Below are positions 60,884 through 64,000 of a DNA stretch of 64,000 nucleotides, one piece after another. A model generated the notes under the pieces. That model was not told where the DNA came from and made no database searches. It worked only from the letters and a program-made list of their open reading frames with translations. The stretch comes from Planktophila sp965267775 (GTDB lineage Bacteria > Actinomycetota > Actinomycetes > Nanopelagicales > Nanopelagicaceae). Within the stretch, counting starts at the first letter, position 1. Each line of letters opens with the position of its first letter. The DNA is taken from positions 558,001 to 622,000 of the forward strand of contig OZ254140.1 of NCBI GenBank assembly GCA_965267775.1. Direction: 5' to 3'. The translations under genes and the position numbers were made by a program.

Positions 60884-61222
60884 ATGACAATCGAGCTCTC
60901 AGCAGAAATCTCTGCGCTTCTTAAAGATGGACTCGATTTAATTCCGACCATCGCCCAGGATGCAGCAAGCGGGGAAGTCTTGATGATGGCTTATATGAGC
61001 CGAGAATCTCTCGCAATCACAGTTGAAACTGGTCGCGCAACATATTGGTCGCGTAGTCGCAATGAGCTCTGGGAGAAGGGCGTAACTTCGGGCCATACTC
61101 AAAAAGTAATTTCAATATCATTGGATTGTGATGGTGATGCCCTTTTGCTTCAGGTCGAACAGGTAGGCGCTGCATGTCACACCGGTGATCGCACCTGTTT
61201 CCATACGAAGATTTCGTTGTAG
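60884..61222 (+). CDS. hisI: Phosphoribosyl-AMP cyclohydrolase
   Basis: HisI opens the adenine ring of phosphoribosyl-AMP. The 112-residue protein is the cyclohydrolase alone, without the HisE pyrophosphatase domain. VLMMAYMSRESLAIT, the WSRSRNELWEKG stretch, DCDGDALL and GAACHTGDRTCF supply the zinc and magnesium ligands. It lies 14 bases after hisF and 4 bases before trpE, linking the his and trp runs. Confidence 0.96.
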   Translation: MTIELSAEISALLKDGLDLIPTIAQDAASGEVLMMAYMSRESLAITVETGRATYWSRSRNELWEKGVTSGHTQKVISISLDCDGDALLLQVEQVGAACHTGDRTCFHTKISL

Positions 61223-61226
61223 GACC

Positions 61227-62705
61227 ATGAAGTTAGAGGAATTTCGCGAATATGCGCGCGATAACAATGTCATTCCTGTCTACCGCCGCGTTCTTGCAGA
61301 TGGCGAGACGCCACTTGGTCTCTATAAAAAATTAGCAAAGAATAATCCTGGAACATTTCTTCTGGAATCCGCCGAACATGGGGGAGCGTGGTCTCGCTAC
61401 TCCTTTATCGGTGTAAGAAGTCAGACAACTCTTACAGAACGCGACGGCGCGGCAGATTGGATTGGTACTCCACCTGCAGGAGTTCCTCGCGGAATGGATC
61501 CACTTCAAGCGCTGAGGAAATCTGTTGCACATCTCAAGACTCCAGTAATTCCAGGACTTCCACCACTGACAGGTGGGTTAGTTGGCTATATGGGTTATGA
61601 CGCTGTGCGTCGCTTAGAAAATATTCCCAGCATTGCAATCGATGATCTCAAACTTCCAGAGATTGCCTTCATGTTAACGAGCGACCTTGCAGTAATGGAT
61701 CACAGCAATGGCACCGTTACCTTGATTGCCAATGCAATTAATTGGGATGGCTCTGATGAACGCGTCGATGAGGCTTATGCAGAATCGCAAGCTCGACTAG
61801 ACCGCATGTATCAAGATCTTCAAAGCGCACTTGCAGGTGATGTCAGCGAAATTCCAGAGTTCGCAAAACCAACTTTTGAGCGCAATATGAGTGAAGATCA
61901 ATTCCGTTCTCAAGTTGAAATTGCCAAGGAAGAGATTCGAGCAGGTGAGGCATTTCAGATTGTTATCTCTCAGCGATTCTCAACATCTGTCAGCGCTGAT
62001 GCACTTGATCTCTACCGTGCACTGCGCTTGAGCAATCCAAGTCCATATATGTATCTCTTCCGTTTCGATGGTTTCGAAGTCGTTGGTTCAAGTCCCGAAG
62101 CGCTTGTGAAGGTAACGGGCCGTGAAGTCATGGTTCATCCCATCGCAGGCACACGGAAAAGATCTGCTTCACTAGAGGAAGATGTTCGTCTCGGTGAAGA
62201 GCTATTGGCAGATCCAAAGGAGCGAGCAGAACATTTGATGCTGGTAGATCTTGGGCGTAACGATGTAGGTCGAGTCTGCACTCCCGGATCAGTTGAAGTA
62301 ATCGACTTTATGCATATTGAGCGTTACTCGCATGTGATGCATATTGTCTCTACCGTTATCGGCGAGCTGGCAGAGAGTGCGGCACCGATTGATGCACTCT
62401 TCTCAGTCTTTCCTGCTGGCACTCTCTCAGGAGCTCCTAAGCCTCGTGCAATGGAGATCATTGAACGTCTTGAACCAACACGCCGCGGTCTCTATGGCGG
62501 AGCGATTGGATACTTTGACTTCACCGGCAATATCGACACATGTATTGCAATTCGCACGGCGCTAATTAAAGATGGCGTTGCATATGTACAAGCAGGTGCA
62601 GGAGTTGTGGCAGATTCAGATCCAGAGTCTGAGAATCAAGAGACTATCAATAAGGCAGCTGCAGTGTTAACTGCAATTCATACAGCGAATGCGATGCGTG
62701 GCTAA
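61227..62705 (+). CDS. trpE: Anthranilate synthase component I
   Basis: TrpE converts chorismate to anthranilate using ammonia from a TrpG partner not in this window. The ATG at 61227 gives 492 residues. The LLES motif (FLLESAEHGG) is the tryptophan feedback site, and the chorismate-binding domain has IAGTRKRS, the ERAEHLMLVDLGRNDVGRV block and GGAIGYFDFTGN. A frame extension upstream into hisI is not used. A small membrane ORF follows after 2 bases. Confidence 0.96.
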   Translation: MKLEEFREYARDNNVIPVYRRVLADGETPLGLYKKLAKNNPGTFLLESAEHGGAWSRYSFIGVRSQTTLTERDGAADWIGTPPAGVPRGMDPLQALRKSVAHLKTPVIPGLPPLTGGLVGYMGYDAVRRLENIPSIAIDDLKLPEIAFMLTSDLAVMDHSNGTVTLIANAINWDGSDERVDEAYAESQARLDRMYQDLQSALAGDVSEIPEFAKPTFERNMSEDQFRSQVEIAKEEIRAGEAFQIVISQRFSTSVSADALDLYRALRLSNPSPYMYLFRFDGFEVVGSSPEALVKVTGREVMVHPIAGTRKRSASLEEDVRLGEELLADPKERAEHLMLVDLGRNDVGRVCTPGSVEVIDFMHIERYSHVMHIVSTVIGELAESAAPIDALFSVFPAGTLSGAPKPRAMEIIERLEPTRRGLYGGAIGYFDFTGNIDTCIAIRTALIKDGVAYVQAGAGVVADSDPESENQETINKAAAVLTAIHTANAMRG

Positions 62706-62707
62706 TT

Positions 62708-62881
62708 ATGTGGAAGCTCAATATCTCTCTCTTACTTGTAGCAATTGCTGCAATCTCACTCTCGCGTAAATTTAGACTCTCCGGAAAGTATGAGCGAACT
62801 GATAAAGGCGCACGTGAAATATCAGATTGGAAAGCGCTCGACCGTGGAATAGATCCGACTGATAAGCGAGATAAGAAATGA
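62708..62881 (+). CDS. Small trp-operon membrane protein (57 residues)
   Basis: This short gene fills the space between trpE and trpC exactly: its ATG lies 2 bases after the trpE stop and its TGA overlaps the trpC ATG (ATGA). It encodes one N-terminal hydrophobic helix (LNISLLLVAIAAISLS, about 4-19), then a charged tail with SDWKALDRGIDPTD. In other actinobacteria a much larger four-helix 'Trp biosynthesis-associated membrane protein' occupies this place, and this may be a shrunken relative or an unrelated small protein. Function unknown. Confidence 0.75.
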   Translation: MWKLNISLLLVAIAAISLSRKFRLSGKYERTDKGAREISDWKALDRGIDPTDKRDKK

Positions 62882-63654
62882 GCGTTCTCGATTCCATTAT
62901 TGAGGGAGTACGTGAAGATTTAGCTGCTCGCCGGTTGCCGCTCTCGCAAATCCAAGAGCAACTCTCAATAGCTCCAGCTGTCATCGATGCACATCCGAGA
63001 TTAATTGCTCACGGGATGAATATCATCGCTGAAGTAAAGCGATCTTCTCCCAGTAAGGGCTCCCTGGCGGCAATTGGCGATCCAAGAGCGCTTGCTGCCC
63101 AATATCAAGAGGCGGGTGCAGCTGTCGTCAGTGTTCTCACAGAACGTCGACGTTTTGGTGGATCACTCGAAGATCTTGTGGCGGTTCGTTCTGAAATTCA
63201 GATACCGATTTTGCGTAAAGATTTTATGGTCGATGAGTACCAGTTCTTAGAAGCTCGCGCAGCCGGTGCCGATGTAGTTCTTCTGATTGTTGCAGCGCTA
63301 TCTAAGAATCAGTTGAAGGATTATTACGACCTAGCTACCGAGCTAGGCATGGCCGTCCTCGTTGAGACTCATACTCGCCAGGAGATCGAAGATGCAATGG
63401 CGATCGAACCACGGATCATTGGAGTCAATGCCCGTAATCTCAAGACCCTTGAGATTGATCTCGCTGCATTTACAGAACTAATTCCTGAGATTCCATCCTC
63501 AGTCATTCGTATTGCAGAGTCTGGTATCTCTGCCAGAGCTGAAGTGGAGATGGCAGAAGGCGCTGGTGCCAATGCAATCTTGGTAGGCGAAACACTTGTG
63601 AAATCCGGTGATCCACGTGCGGCAATCAATCAACTTCTAGGTCGCACGAAATAG
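62878..63654 (+). CDS. trpC: Indole-3-glycerol phosphate synthase
   Basis: TrpC closes the indole ring from the carboxyphenylamino deoxyribulose phosphate. The 258-residue barrel is the single-function form, not fused to TrpF. The catalytic lysines are in IIAEVKRSSPSKG and ILRKDFMVDEYQ, and the phosphate and glutamate sites in IGVNARNLKT and RIAESGIS. ATGA overlap with the small membrane gene, and trpB follows after 23 bases. Confidence 0.97.
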   Translation: MSVLDSIIEGVREDLAARRLPLSQIQEQLSIAPAVIDAHPRLIAHGMNIIAEVKRSSPSKGSLAAIGDPRALAAQYQEAGAAVVSVLTERRRFGGSLEDLVAVRSEIQIPILRKDFMVDEYQFLEARAAGADVVLLIVAALSKNQLKDYYDLATELGMAVLVETHTRQEIEDAMAIEPRIIGVNARNLKTLEIDLAAFTELIPEIPSSVIRIAESGISARAEVEMAEGAGANAILVGETLVKSGDPRAAINQLLGRTK

Positions 63655-63665
63655 CACGGTAAAGG

Positions 63666-63671
63666 TAGCCT
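63666..63671 (+). promoter_or_regulatory. -10 box before trpB (leaderless)
   Basis: TAGCCT ends 6 bases before the trpB ATG at 63678, the same arrangement as at hisD and the DUF3040 gene. It could give trpB and the genes after it a second, leaderless transcript. Confidence 0.4.
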
Positions 63672-63677
63672 TCCTCC

Positions 63678-64000
63678 ATGACGCTGATTGAGAGCTCCGA
63701 AATTCTCGGACATTTTGGTCCTTATGGTGGCCGCTTCGTTCCTGAAGCGCTTATCGCAGCTCTCGAAGAGCTCGATGCAGCACATCAATCTGCAATCAAT
63801 GATCCTGTATTTCAAAGCGAGTTAGCAGAACTTCACCGGACATACACGGGTCGTCCATCGATTCTTACTGAGGCTAAGCGCTTTGCAGAACATGCCGGTG
63901 GTGCGCGGATCCTTCTCAAGCGCGAAGATCTCAATCACACAGGTAGCCATAAGATCAATAACGTTCTTGGTCAAGCGCTTCTGACGAAGAAGATGGGCAA
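63678..64000 (+). CDS. trpB: Tryptophan synthase beta chain, N-terminal part (cut by window edge)
   Basis: TrpB joins indole and serine to tryptophan with PLP. The first 107 residues are present: FGPYGGRFVPEALI, the YTGRPS strand, ILLKREDLNHTGSHKINN with the PLP lysine in HTGSHK, and LGQALLTKKMG. The frame is open at the window edge. It lies after trpC in the usual order, with trpA expected next. Confidence 0.97.
   Translation, partial: MTLIESSEILGHFGPYGGRFVPEALIAALEELDAAHQSAINDPVFQSELAELHRTYTGRPSILTEAKRFAEHAGGARILLKREDLNHTGSHKINNVLGQALLTKKMG

Noticed and set aside
1..64000. tRNA, rRNA, IS elements, integrase or prophage genes
   Set aside because: None were recognised on either strand; all long ORFs outside shadows are accounted for by chromosomal genes.

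Overview
The window reads as a chromosomal segment of a streamlined actinobacterium. The evidence is an actinobacterial gene order (PASTA kinase, GGPP synthase next to metF, then a complete mraZ-to-yggT division and cell-wall cluster, then ileS, a DksA-like gene, lspA, rluD, dnaE1, his and trp). It also has an actinobacterial SOS box and a short-stem ileS T-box, a base composition well below that of Streptomyces or Mycobacterium, very short or overlapping gene junctions, and a carotenoid locus. This fits freshwater Nanopelagicales (acI, 'Candidatus Planktophila'-like) best, but that assignment is inference. I see no tRNA, rRNA, insertion sequence, prophage or CRISPR array.

Layout. 1-6049: the tail of a DNA-alkyltransferase gene, then a reverse-strand unit pnuC, P-loop kinase, PASTA kinase, endonuclease IV, EamA permease, threonine aldolase. 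6151-15798: carotenoid locus in two reverse-strand units, crtE-crtI-crtB and tetR-crtA-cruF-glycosyltransferase-crtD, separated by forward metF and a CDP-alcohol phosphatidyltransferase. 15922-20706: a 1594-residue secreted protein divergent from tetR, with Ig-like, leucine-rich, fibronectin III and OmpA-like domains. 20709-24049: small enzymes and transporters (VOC, YbaK, MFS, TauE, DoxX). 24204-29013: SOS mutagenesis unit headed by a perfect LexA box (DUF6504, dnaE2, dinB). 29038-46479: DUF3040 gene, terminator, phased MraZ boxes, mraZ, a structured mraW leader, then rsmH, ftsL, ftsI, murE, murF, mraY, murD, ftsW, murG, murC, ftsQ, ftsZ, yfiH, yggS, sepF, yggT. 46476-49815: convergent ileS with its T-box. 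49906-55729: DksA-like, lspA, rluD, dnaE1. 55771-64000: hisDCBHAFI, trpE, a small membrane ORF, trpC and the start of trpB.

How the parts work together. The first carotenoid unit makes GGPP, phytoene and a desaturated C40 chain. The second encodes enzymes that hydrate, further desaturate, ketolate and glycosylate an acyclic end, and no lycopene cyclase is visible, so the predicted product is an acyclic or monocyclic keto-glycoside carotenoid under TetR control. The division cluster supplies meso-DAP peptidoglycan precursors and the septal machinery and appears controlled by MraZ boxes plus an RNA leader. The SOS unit pairs an error-prone polymerase with an apparently active Pol IV rather than with ImuA/ImuB. 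The his and trp genes run almost without gaps, and the HisA has PriA-like features that would cover the missing TrpF. Several genes have a TAnnnT -10 box 6-7 bases before the start codon, which suggests leaderless transcripts.
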